Shown here one piece after another: positions 49,362 through 60,447 of a stretch of DNA of 64,000 bases; the stretch's first letter is position 1; each line of letters opens with the position of its first letter. Below the pieces are notes generated by a model that did no database searches, had not been told where the DNA came from, and was given only the letters and a program-made list of their open reading frames with translations. This DNA comes from Aegilops tauschii subsp. strangulata (lineage: Eukaryota > Streptophyta > Magnoliopsida > Poales > Poaceae), in contig NC_053037.3 of NCBI RefSeq assembly GCF_002575655.3, positions 322,117,294-322,181,293 on the forward strand, in the 5' to 3' direction. The position numbers and the translations under genes were made by a program.

Positions 49362-49917
49362 ATTGGGAAACGTTGCATGGAAAACAAAAAAAATTCTACG
49401 CGCACGCAATGATCTATCTACGGAGATGCATAGCAACGAGGGGGAGAGTATTTCTACGTACCCTTGTAGACCGTAAGTGGAAGCGTTTCACAACACGGTT
49501 GATGTAGTCGAACTTTCTTCGCGCTTCAACCGATCAAGTACCGAATGCACGACACCTCCGTGTTCTGCACACGTTCAGCTCCGTGACATTCCTCACCTTC
49601 TTGATCCAGCAACATGTCAAGGTAGTAGATGAGTTCTGTCAGCACGATGGCGTGGTGACGGTGATGGTGAAGTGATCTCCGCAGGGCTTCGCCTAGGCAC
49701 TACGAAATTATGACCGGTGGAGTAAACGGTGGACGGGGGCGCCGCACACGGCTAACAATTGATGTTGTGTGCTTGTGAGGCACCCCCTCCCCACATACAT
49801 ATAGGTGGGAGGGAAGGGGAGGCAGCCAGGGCGCCCTATGGTTTGGCCGCCGCCCCCTAGGGGCCCTGCCATGCCCTGCGCCCCCCTTTCCTTGTGGAAG
49901 GGGGAAGGAAAAGGGGA
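49362..49917 (-). repeat. Copia LTR fragment, 3' half
   Basis: Minus-strand 3' end of an Angela/BARE-type LTR, starting at TTGGGAAACGTTGCATGG. The order of landmarks (GATCTATCTACGGAGATGC, GACACCTCCGTGTTCTGC, GCAGGGCTTCGCCTAGGC) parallels that of B. It is broken at 49918, where the CACTA element begins, and does not resume beyond that element. Confidence 0.8.
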
Positions 49918-49932
49918 CACTACAAAAAGATA

Positions 49933-50084
49933 CACTTCCGTGATGATACGTGTTTGTCATAGTAGGTCACGTTTTCTGTCATGCATGTACATCCATGACA
50001 ATTTTATGGCAGAATCAAGATAGTCATACATGTGCTATCATAGAAGTGTTCCATGACATTACCAAAATCATCATCACGGAAGTG
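49933..50084. repeat. Subterminal foldback of H
   Basis: CACTTCCGTGATGAT (49933-49947) is exactly inverted at 50070-50084. TCCATGAC-like words recur between them. This suits transposase-binding subterminal repeats. Confidence 0.7.
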
Positions 50085-51040
50085 TCCATTTCCATGACGA
50101 TAAATGGCGCGTCATGGAAGTGCTTTCGTCAAGGGTGACTGACACGTGGCATCCACAGTAACGGGTCGCCGTTAAGCTATCGGGTCCGGTTTTGGATCCG
50201 ATAACCCGTTAACAGCCCGGACCAATGGGGATTTTCCACATGTAAAATTCTCATTGGCCAAAGGAAACACGTGTTGGCTCACCGCTGGGACAGATGTCAT
50301 CCACTCACTGGACAGGAGGCGCCTATGATACGTCGACACGTGGCACGGCCCAACAGAGGCACATTCCGGTGAAAAGGCCGGCCCGTTTGACTTGGTCAAA
50401 GAGGTAGCGGGCCGGCCCACGGAAAGCCTGTTAACGACCTGTTAGCATATAGCCCATATACAGCCCGCTAGGTCACGACCCGTTACGGCTTACCCGAATT
50501 AGGCCCAGTAGCGTCATCTGGGCTGTCCAGTATGATTCCAGCCCGTCGTAACTTCCGGCCCATGTCTGGCCCATGACGTCTTTCTGCCCATATGAGGCCC
50601 TTTGTAAATCTTGGCCCATTAACGGCCCGTGGTGAAACTGGCCCGTAATGAACAGTCTATCGCTTTATACCCATTAACGACCCACTAGTCCTTCGGCCGT
50701 TTCCAGCCCGTGTTAACTTTTGGCCTTCTAAGGGCCCATTTATTCTTGGGCTCATTTCCAGAATTCGATTACTTACGGTCCGTTACTGGCCTGTTCAGCT
50801 TGTGGGCCAAAATCAGCCCGTGGTTACAGTCGACCTGCTTGTGGCTCGTCAACACGTTGGGCTGTTTCCGTAGCGTCATCAATTACGGCCTATTAACGGC
50901 CCGTTATGGTTGGGCAATAAAACAGATGATTTCCACTCTAGCCCGTTTACGGCCCATTTTGTGGTCCGTCATTGGTCCACGAATAGTACGACCCATGTTT
51001 GGTGAAATGATTATACGACCTGTAGAAGGCCTATAGATGA

Positions 51041-51148
51041 GAAGGCCCATGGATCCTACGACCCATAGAAGGCCCATGGATCCTACGGCCTGTAGAAGGC
51101 CCATGGATCCTATGGCCCATGGAAGGCCCATGGATCGTACAGCCCGTG
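51041..51148. repeat. Four 27-bp tandem repeats in H
   Basis: GAAGGCCCATGGATCCTA starts at 51041, 51068, 51095 and 51122, exactly 27 bp apart, with small changes in the fourth. A partial unit precedes at 51025. It lies at the inner end of the GGCCC-rich subterminal region. Confidence 0.88.
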
Positions 51149-51500
51149 GAGGGCCATGGTCACTACACAGGTAGCAGGACCATGGTCACAACAGTCCGTG
51201 TGTTGCCATGGTTATTATGGCCTAGTTTATTGTGGCCACTAGAAAAATGCGGAAAAAGAACTACAGTGACTACAAGCAAACAACTAAACAAGACAATAAG
51301 GAAATAAATAAGCAAGGAACTAACGCTAGGCTATTACGACTATTACACATATTACATCCACTGGGCATCAAAGTTCGCCACCAGTGCAAATATAGGGAAC
51401 AAAGCAGCATATTACATACACTGGCCGTCTAAATTGGCCACCAGTGCAAATAAAACGCGGCAGCAAAACAAGTCCATAACTGAAACAACTTCAGAAGAGC

Positions 51501-54500
51501 TCAAGAAACGTTATCCTGGGTATCCACCATGCTGGCAATAAGCTTAGCAATCTTATTAGCTTTGTCCTATTTGGCACTAAAATCCTCCAACGCTTGTTGT
51601 TGCACCAGAAAGTATGCATCTGAATGCTCCAGGGACTTCCGCAGTCCTTCCGCTTCTTGTCGCAGAACAACTGATCGATGCCTTTCAGTTTGTAGTTGAG
51701 ACTCAAGAAACCGAACTGATTCAGACAGTGAGTTTGTATAGCTTGTGCAAGCGGTAGTGGCCAATAACTCGAACACTAAACCAAGACAGGACTTTGGGGT
51801 TGTCTCACTGTCTTCAAGATAGTCTTCCTTAGCTATTTTATAAGCTTTGTTGGAGACCAACAAGGATGTCTCACTATCATGAACCTTATCTGCATTACTT
51901 CCTTTACCATTGCTTAATAAGGCGCTCTTCCCCAATATTCTGTCAGCATTCTAAAAGAAGAAACAAGCAGACACATAACAGGTTTAGCATGTACTAGTAT
52001 ATGAAACTCATTTCGGTGAACTAGTTCATTAGTAAGGTGGACATGATTAAACTACCAAGTCTTCTATTGCCAAGTAGTACATAATAAAAGCATCAAACAA
52101 ACATATATCTATGTCCTATGGTCACTGCATTGTCTTGCCAAATCAAAATAGAGACACGGTTCAAATCATATCAGTTCAATACAAAGCAGCAGTGAACGAA
52201 TACAAAGCGTGGGAAACTACACGGCACAACAAGATTTCAGATGGGTACCACGGGTCTACATGTACAACAACACTACTGGCTCTGTTGTGATGCTAGTAAT
52301 GTGCATGATATGAGAAGTCAATAGTATACACAATTGAAATTGAAATCGACAGAGCTATTGATAAGAGCAAACCTGTTAAAGAAACATGCATGAACATACC
52401 TGCTGTGCCATTGGAGTTTCGATTGGATCCTTCAATTTAGAAATAAGTTTGTATGAGTAAATACAGTAATACAAGAGCAAAGTAGTATGCACAATAGCAA
52501 TGGAATCTTAAATTAGAACAGTTGTTCTTCAGGTTTAAGCACTTGTTCTACATGAACAGAGTAGAGTAAGACGCAAGAATATAGTACTTAAAAATAGAAA
52601 ATGAGCTCATAGACCTTACCACATTCTTGGTTCGGGACCAGTACAGAAAAGGCGTTCCCAGTCATCGTCCAGTAAATGTGTCTCAGGAGAACGTAAGGGA
52701 ATTTGATGAGTTTCTTTGCCAGTGAAGTACGTTTTCTTCAGGTAATTCTGATACTACCACCAAGCATTCTTGAAGATAGCAGAGGTATTAGCACAGGTTA
52801 CCTCATCCCAAGTTTCCAAATCGGTCCTTCTCTATAGAGAAAAATGGGAAAATTTGCTGTATTATAACCATCATGGAGGTAGAATGTATGGGACAAAGCA
52901 AAGTAATTGCCATGAATAACATTACTTACACATAACTCCTGGACAAACACCTGCAACTGGCATTTTCCTTCATCTTCAGTATAATATTTCCAAGATGGGA
53001 AGATACGCACATAGGATTTAACAACATCAAATGCGATAGATGCTAAACTACGACTGGCTGGTTGTGCTTCCTCCACAGGAATAGGCGTACTAACTGGTGG
53101 AGTTGGGGTTCGCCGTGGTAGTACTGGCCCTTTGGGCACTGGATCTGCCTTACTAACTGCTCTTGTTTGGGAGCTCTGTGGTGGAGATGGTGCTGTGTCA
53201 ACAGGAACTGGGTTACTATCTGCTAGGGTTGGGGTTAGATTGGGTGAAGCTGGTTCTTTGTCCATCGCAGTAGGGTACAATCTACGAGAGTCTGGGTTAT
53301 GTGTGGTAGGGCTGGTTCTCGTGCATGTACAACCGGGGTGCTATCTCCACCAAGAGGTAGCACTGTTTTATTTGAAGACTGGGTTTTTACTCTGCTAGAT
53401 ACTGGCATCACCCGGTCCAATTCAAATGGCTGATAAACAGGAAACATAGTTGAATGTACAAACATTGTACGAGAGACAGATGCAATAGATAGTGTGGAAA
53501 AAAGAGGGCATGAAATAGTTGACATGTATATTGTTTAACTAAAACGGATAGCATGACATAATTTCACATATATGATGTCTATCTAAACTGGATAGCATAG
53601 CATAACATAATTCAAAGATATGACGAATAACTAAAGAGGATCGCATGACATAATTCACATACATGTTATCTAAGTAATCAGGATGGCATGATTTAATTCA
53701 CATATGCGATTTATATGCTAAACAGAGGGCATTCTCATATATCATGTCTGAACTAAGAACATAGTGTTGAATATTGTGTATATGATGTCTAAACTATGCA
53801 ATGCAAGACACCATATGCATGATATGAGCAGTATAACTGTGCCAAGTTAGAGCATACACCTCGGTGGGGGAATAGGACTGGTCATCTGTCTCTGAATCCA
53901 TCTCTGAGGAGCTATCGGGACCCAACAAGAGACCTGCTTCGATAAGTAGCACTATTTGCTCTGAAGGCCTTGTTTTCACTCTAGATTTTTCCATCTCCCA
54001 CCCAAATGGCTGATTCACAGGAAGAGTAGTTTAATGTACAAACATTGTCGACAAATGGAAATGTAATGAAGAAAAGGATGGGCAAGATATCATTCAAATA
54101 TATGATGCCTGGTTAAACAGGATGGCATTGCACATTTCACATATATTATGGCTGGCTAAAAGACATGAGACTGCATAATTCCCATATATGATATAGAAAC
54201 TAAACAGGTGGCATTACAGAACATGTCTAAACTAAGAAGATGACATATATGATGTCAAAAGTAGGCACTGCAAGGCAACATATGCATGATATGACTAACA
54301 TCATCATGCCAAGGTAGAGCAAACACCTTGGGGAGTAAATAGGAGTGGTCAGCTGCGTGTGAATCCGCCTCAGAACAGATATCTTCCTCTGGATTACAAT
54401 TTGGAGAGGGGGGAGGGTTTGCCATTGAACCCACCATGGAGCGATGTCTGCATGACATTGTATTGCCGCGCAAAACTCTTCTCTTTTTCTCTACATGTTC

Positions 54501-54527
54501 AGCATGACTGTGTACAATATCTGACAT
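51501..54527 (-). pseudogene. Multi-exon gene of H, 3' part
   Basis: Minus-strand exons separated by AT-rich introns. The last exon (about 51952-51501, after a TTTTAG acceptor) encodes a coiled-coil-like segment (SESVRFLESQLQTERHR), with a TAG at 51567-51569 only 21 codons before the natural TGA at 51501-51503. Upstream, 53280-52798 holds a Pro/Thr/Ser-rich linker followed by a WKYYTEDEGKCQLQVF region. Exons near 53525, 54018 and 54527 look like copies of one another, and one probable donor reads ACCGAG/GTGTATG. Resembles the accessory (non-transposase) gene of Triticeae CACTA elements. Exon limits are uncertain. Confidence 0.55.
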
Positions 54528-54776
54528 GCATACGAAAAAAATATGGTGAGATTATGTAAGGAGAGCATGCAGAAATCTAGAGTGATGGTAACAACCAGTG
54601 GATGATAAAAAAATGATAGCAGGCTGATGATTGCTTTAATTTAATAAAAAGACAGATGATGATTGCTTTACTATTTGTTTCCCACCCAAGATGAACAACA
54701 TAGGCATACCCTAGGTGAACCAGAAACTAGACAAAGATACTATTCATTGCTTCCTCGATATGTGCCCACAACTAAT

Positions 54777-57156
54777 TTAGAACTCAAGTTTGAACATTAA
54801 TTTGGACCTGACTTGGAGTCTAAGAGGTGAACATGACAATAAAGTAGCAGGTAATTTTAAGCAATGCATAACATAAGCAGAAACAAAAGAGTGCGACCTC
54901 TCTTGCGGACCCGTGTACTCCTCAGGTTCATCTGCTGAGTCAATGATGGTGATGCCGTTGCGGTGGGTGCCGGCGGCAGGGAAGGAGATCTGAGGCGGCG
55001 AAAGATGGTCAGGGTCGTGATGTCTGGTTTGGTGGATGCTTCTATCGATGGAGCAGCTCAGGTGAGGTGGACGACGTCGCGACAGGAGCAGGACAAACCA
55101 CACAAAGTTTCCTTTGACACCTACGTGTAACTGAAATAATTCTGTAGGGGCTCATTTGGCTTGCATGATTCTAAGAACGCAGGGATAGGTAAACCACCGG
55201 AATAGGATAGGAATGCACATGGTAAACAGAGCATTTGTAAACACAGGATTTCTGTTAACTTGGGTGTTTATTTCACAGGAATTGGAAGAGCAGAGGAATG
55301 CAAAGAAACATGGCCAAAATAAAGTGAAACCATATGAAAGCGTGTACAGTTAGAATGTTATTCTGCCACTAATGCACTTGGTCTTGTTTTCATGCATAGG
55401 ATTATGAAAAGTAGGTCCAGGTGGATGTTTTGCTCCATTCCTTTCAACAAAATGCATGAATAATTGAATAGTAGAGTGCCATAGGAAAATTTCCTATTGC
55501 TATGTTTTTCCGTTGAACCAAAATAGCCCTAATGGATCGACATAAATGTAGAGTAATAAGTGATGCAACAAGTGTACAACCTCTTTGCCGTAGCCGTGTC
55601 GACCTCAGCATCATTGGGTTGGTCGCTGAAGAAGTTGAGGCAGAGGTGGTTGTCGGAGGTGTGGAGGAAGATATGAGGAATCTGTAGACGGCGTCCAGGG
55701 CACTGCTCTGTTGTGATGGATCATTCTGTCGTTGGAGCAGCTCCGCTGAGCCGTAAGACGTCAAGCTGAAGCAACACAAGACAACCATTGTTAATCTCAA
55801 GTGGGATTCTAATAGCATCTCCAATAGATGATGTAAAATACATTACCAAAAAGTGATAGATGTAAAATTTACATCACCAAAAACCACCAGACTACAACAG
55901 ATTAGGTAAAAACTGTTGACTCTGAACTTAACTATCGAAACTGAAATTTACCGTGGAATCTGAATGTTACTGTCGAAACTGAACGCAATGGTAGCAGAGA
56001 GGCACTTCACATGTAGTTTAGGGAGGGCATGCAGTTCATCTTCAACCTGCACCCCCCTGAGCCGCCAGCCACCACTGGCCGAACCGCCGGCCCCCGCGCC
56101 GCCTCACCGGCCCGAAACAACTCCCACTGCCGGTCGGCCGCCGCCTCGCCACCCCGAAACAACTCCCCACCGCCAGTCCGCCACCGCCCCGGCCAGCCCA
56201 CTAGGCCCCCCCCCCGCGCCGAGCTTTTTCTCCGGCGATCCCCGCGCCACCGCCCCACCACATCGCCCCCACTGCCGGCAACCACCGCCCCCACCCTGAA
56301 CCCTAAGATAAATAGTGGGGTACCTCTCCGGCGAGCCCGCCTGCCTGCTGCGGGTGGTTCTTCCTTAACTCCGGCAAGCCCCCCACCCCCTGAAAATTGA
56401 CTGACCCAAAAGTCGACTCAGTCGACTAAAGTGTAGCTAAATCGGAGCAGAGCAGCAGAACGAGTGAGGGGGAGAGCAGCAGCAGCAACGCGAGCGAGAG
56501 CCGGAGCAGCAGCTGTTGCGCGAGCGAGATCCGGAGTAGCAGCAGCAGCAGCGCGAGCGAGCGAGAGCCGGAGCTACAGCAGCAGATCCGGCTGGTATGG
56601 ACGCCGCCACCGAAGGGGCCTCACACTGGGGGAGAGCCACCGTGGAGATGTCGCCCACGGCACCAGCTTCGAGGTAGCCGCTCCATGGGGGTGTGGGATG
56701 GAGCACCGTCGGCGCCGGGAGGTCGAGTTAAGGAGAAGGTGCGATGTGATGAGTGTACAACCTCTTTGGTGGCGCCGAGTAGGCCTCGGCTTCGTCCGAG
56801 GAGTCGGTGAGGTTGCTGTGGTTCCGGTGGAGCAGGTTAAGGCGGCGTTGTGGGGATGGAGCAGCCGCGATAGACGAGGCAATCATCGGAGCAGCTCCTT
56901 GGAGGTGGAGGACCGGGTGGCTGAATCGGCGGGATGACGAGATGGACGACAAATCCTCATCCGGGGAGGTGGATGAGGGACGTCGAGCTGTTGCGGTGGA
57001 TGACGTCGTCGGGGAAGAGGCTTCGGCTGGGCAGTGATGAGGTGGTGGACGGAGGAGGGTGGGGTTTCGCGGCTGGAGCGGAGAGGTTATGGCGGCCTGG
57101 GATTTCGAATGGCGAAAAGGAGGCATGGGAGGGGGGGAACCATGACTTAGGGACAC
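54777..57156 (-). pseudogene. 5' exons of the H gene, repeated
   Basis: Three related minus-strand coding pieces end in acidic motifs: SADEPEEYTGPQERS (near 54900), an equivalent near 55590, and SSDEAEAYSAPPKRL (near 56780). Each is preceded by a TGGAGCAGC-related stretch on the plus strand (about 55050, 55730, 56850). The spacers at 55104-55440 and 55830-56000 look intronic. The C-rich block 56000-56400 and the AGC-rich block 56450-56600 give frames on both strands and are not counted as coding. Confidence 0.4.
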
Positions 57157-57180
57157 GCTTGTCCAAAATGTAGGGTGTGT

Positions 57181-58591
57181 TACAAAAGTACCCCCACCGA
57201 TTTAAACTAGTGGCCCTTTCGGCTCAGGGTTAGAAGGAGGATTTCGCGTGTCGGGATTTGGCAGCTGGAGGGAGTTTTCGCGCGCGTTGTAATTTCGGGA
57301 TAGCAAGGCGCGGGTTGTGAAGGCGCCAGTTTTGGGAGCACGATATCTAAATTTTTGGGATATAGCAAGGCGTGGGTTGAATTTTAGGGACAAGCCTAAC
57401 GTGTAATATTGTACTTGTACGTACCAAATCAATTCGCACTTCCCTCAATGGAAAAAACGAAAAAATAAAACTATTCACACCACACAAAGAGAGAGTCTTG
57501 TCTCGTTTTACTATACAAATGCTATTCAAAGCTACTCATACCAACATGTTATGTACAATTAATTTTTTTCGTTGGTTGTATAATGCATGTAACCTACTCA
57601 TACCAACATTTTAGTGCACTCCAAATGTCTATACTACCACTACAATTCGAACTAAATTTGAATTCGTTTCTCTATTTCAATAAGAATCTACAATCATGAT
57701 TGTTGCCAACTTCAACCATCATTCGTATATTACCTTAACAACACACCACATGATTACTATAGAGATAGATATGAACTATGTGTACTATATGAACTCGAAT
57801 TCAATTTTTTGAATACACTTGATGTTGATTCCAAATAATAGTACATTTGATGTACTAACTATATATTCATAATCTAAACCATGTTCCATACATACACCGT
57901 GTTTATCACACAAAGTATAGTGCCCCGCCCCTACATTATGACAAGTATTTAGCCCTGAGCTGCAAAGGCCACACATTAGCCCAAATTATAGTCAATGTTC
58001 TATATTATGATATCTTCTTCAAGTATCTGTATCCACTTTTTTATAATGAATTATGATCTCTGTTCATCTTTTACACCTTCACGATCCTCTTCTCTTTGTA
58101 GCTAGCTAGCGCTAACTTTCTATCGTGCATCCACACGCCCTCCCCCTCTCACTCTCCCTCAGCGTCCCCTCCATCGCGCACATTTGTTATTTCTCTTTAG
58201 ATCGTTCACCCGCGGTGTGTGTAGGCCCCCGGCTCCTTTCCGGCACACACCGATCGATATACCTCTCTAGCCAAGTGTGCCTACCACAAACACATACTCC
58301 CCCTCTTCTCTTCTCACCATCCATGCCCCCCTATATCCAATATGGTTCCACGTAGGTGCACACTCCTGCCCCTCTTTTCATCGATCTCATACTCGCACAC
58401 TCCTCCCCCCTCGACATGGTAGGCCTCTCGCACCACCTCCTAGCCGCACCCCTCTCCCCCTGTTTGTCTCTCCGGACCTTATTTCCTTCTAACACATTCA
58501 TGCATGTATACATACCGATCTCCCTACATATAGCCAGGTCAACTATAATTCGTTTTCCCCACGCACCGGTAGACTTACCTCACTAGTTATG
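57181..58591. other. Unassigned, AT-rich then C/T-rich
   Basis: 57181-57430 still resembles CACTA flank. 57430-58080 is AT-rich without features. 58080-58590 is pyrimidine-rich with many CTCTC and CACAC words and short frames on both strands. No gene, element end or structured RNA could be supported. Confidence 0.4.
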
Positions 58592-60260
58592 TGATACGTC
58601 TCCAACGTATCTATAATTTTTGATTGTTCCATGCTATTATATTATCCATCTTGGATGTTTTATGGGCTTTACTATGCACTTTTATATTACTTTTGGGACT
58701 AACCTATTGACCCAGAGCCCAGTGCCAGTTTCTGTTTTTTCCCTTGTTTCAATGTTTTGCAGAAATGGGATATCAAACGGAGTCCAAACGGAATGAAACC
58801 TGCGGGAACGTGATTTTTGGAACGGAAGCAATCTAGGGGAGTTGGAGTGCACGTCAGGGAATAAATGAGGAAGGCACGAGGCAGGGGGGGCGCGCCCACC
58901 CCCCTGGGCGCGCCCTCCACCCTCGTGGGGCCCTCGTGGCTCCCCTGACCGACTTCTTTCGCCTATATATATATCCATATACCCTAAAAACTTCGAGGAA
59001 CAGAATAGATCGGGAGTTCCGCCGCCGCAAGCCTCTGTAGCCACCAAAAACCAATCAGGACCCTGTTCTGGCACCCCGTCGGAGGGGGGATCCCTCACCG
59101 GTGGCCATCTTCATCATCCCGACGCTCTCCATGATGAGGAGGGAGTAGTTCACCCTCGGGGCTGAGGGTATGTACCAGTAGCTATGTGTTTGGCCTCTCT
59201 CTCTCTCGTGTTCTTGAGGTGATACGATCTTGATGTATCGCGAGCTTTGCTATTATAGTTGGATCTTATGATGTTTCTCCCCCTCTACTCTCTTGTAATG
59301 GATTGAGTTTTCCCTTTGAAGTTATCTTATCGGATTGAGTCTTTAATGATTTGAGAACACTTGATGTATGTCTTGCGTGGGATAACTGTGGTGACAATGG
59401 GTTATTCTATTTATTCACTTGATGTATGTTTTGGTGATCAACTTGCGGGTTCCGCCCATGAACCTATGCATAGGGGTTGGCACATGTTTTCGTCTTGACT
59501 CTTCGGTAAAAACTTTGGGGCACTCTTTGAGGTTCTATGTGTTGGTTGAATAGATGGATCTGACATTGTGTGATGCATATCGTATAATCATACCCACGGA
59601 TACTTGAGGTGACATTGGAGTATCTAGGTGACATTAGGGTTTTGGTTGATGTGTGTCTTAAGGTGTTATTTTACTACGAACTCTAGGGCTGTTTGTGACG
59701 CTTATAGGAATAGCCCAATGGATTGATCGGAAAGAATAACTTTGAGGTGGTTTCGTACCCTACCATAATCTCTTCGTTTGTTCTCCGCTATTAGTGACTT
59801 TGGAGTGACTCTTTGTTGCATGTTGAGGGATAGTTATGTGATCCAATTATGTTATTATTGTTGAGAGAACTTGCACGAGTGAAAGTATGAACCCTAGGCC
59901 TTGTTTCCTATCATTGCAATACCGTTTGTGCTCACTTTTATCATTATTTACCTTGCTGTTTTTATATTTTCAAATTAGAAAAACCTATATCTACCATCCA
60001 TATTGCACTTGTATCACCATCTCTTCGCCGAACTAGTGCACCTATACAATTTACCATTGTATTGGGTGTGTTGGGGACACAAGAGACTCTTTGTTATTTG
60101 GTTACAGGGTTGTTTGAGAGAGACCATCTTCATCCTACGCCTCCCACGGATTGATAAACCTTAGGTCATCCACTTGAGGGAAATTTGCTACTGTCCTACA
60201 AACCTCTGCACTTGGAGACCCAACAACGTCTACAAGAAGAAGGTTGTGTAGTAGACATCA
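58592..60260 (+). repeat. 5' LTR of F
   Basis: 1669 bp from TGATACGTCTCCAACG to TAGTAGACATCA. TATA box at 58963-58974 (CTATATATATAT). The first 40 or so bp resemble the D LTR and the first 200 bp resemble LTR E, but the 3' half is unlike D. Confidence 0.88.
58963..58974 (+). promoter_or_regulatory. TATA box of the F LTR
   Basis: CTATATATATAT, 370 bp into the LTR, after a GC-rich block. This is the likely start region for the F transcript. Confidence 0.55.
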
Positions 60261-60352
60261 AGCTCTTTTCTGGCGCCGTTGCCGGGGAGGCTAGGTAAGC
60301 GGCACTCACACCCCGTCAACTAAGCTCTTTTCTGGCGCCGTTGACGGGGAGG
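60261..60352 (+). repeat. Duplicated primer-binding site of F
   Basis: AGCTCTTTTC plus TGGCGCCGTTGCCGGGGA occurs at 60261-60288 and again 62 bp later at 60323-60350, where one C is A (TTGACGGGG). The first, perfect copy is next to the LTR at the normal distance. The second would prime less well and leave an extra 62 bp. Confidence 0.9.
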
Positions 60353-60447
60353 TGAGTGCTTGAAGGTATATCTTTAGATCTTGCAATCAAATCTTTTAGT
60401 TTCTTGTTTTATCACTTGTTTAGTTTATAAAAGAAAACCACAAAAAA

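Larger units (their letters stand above)
49918..57180 (-). mobile_element. CACTA transposon H, non-autonomous, right end not found
   Basis: Begins CACTACAAAAAGATACACTTCC with subterminal inverted motifs and about 750 bp of GGCCCGTTA/TAACGGGCC-like repeats, both typical of CACTA ends. Coding exons are on the minus strand. No segment resembles a TNP2/En-Spm transposase. The expected partner end (TTTTTGTAGTG) was not found up to 58591, so the right border is uncertain and the element is probably truncated near 57180-57440. Confidence 0.75.

Noticed and set aside
56007..57156. Possible host gene in the GC-rich block
   Set aside because: Pro/Ala/Arg-rich frames on both strands come from CCG and AGC runs. 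The only sensible coding pieces match the repeated exons of the CACTA gene.
57601..57640. CACTAC at about 57637 as the right end of H
   Set aside because: The orientation is that of a left end, and the following bases (AATTCG) do not match the H terminus.
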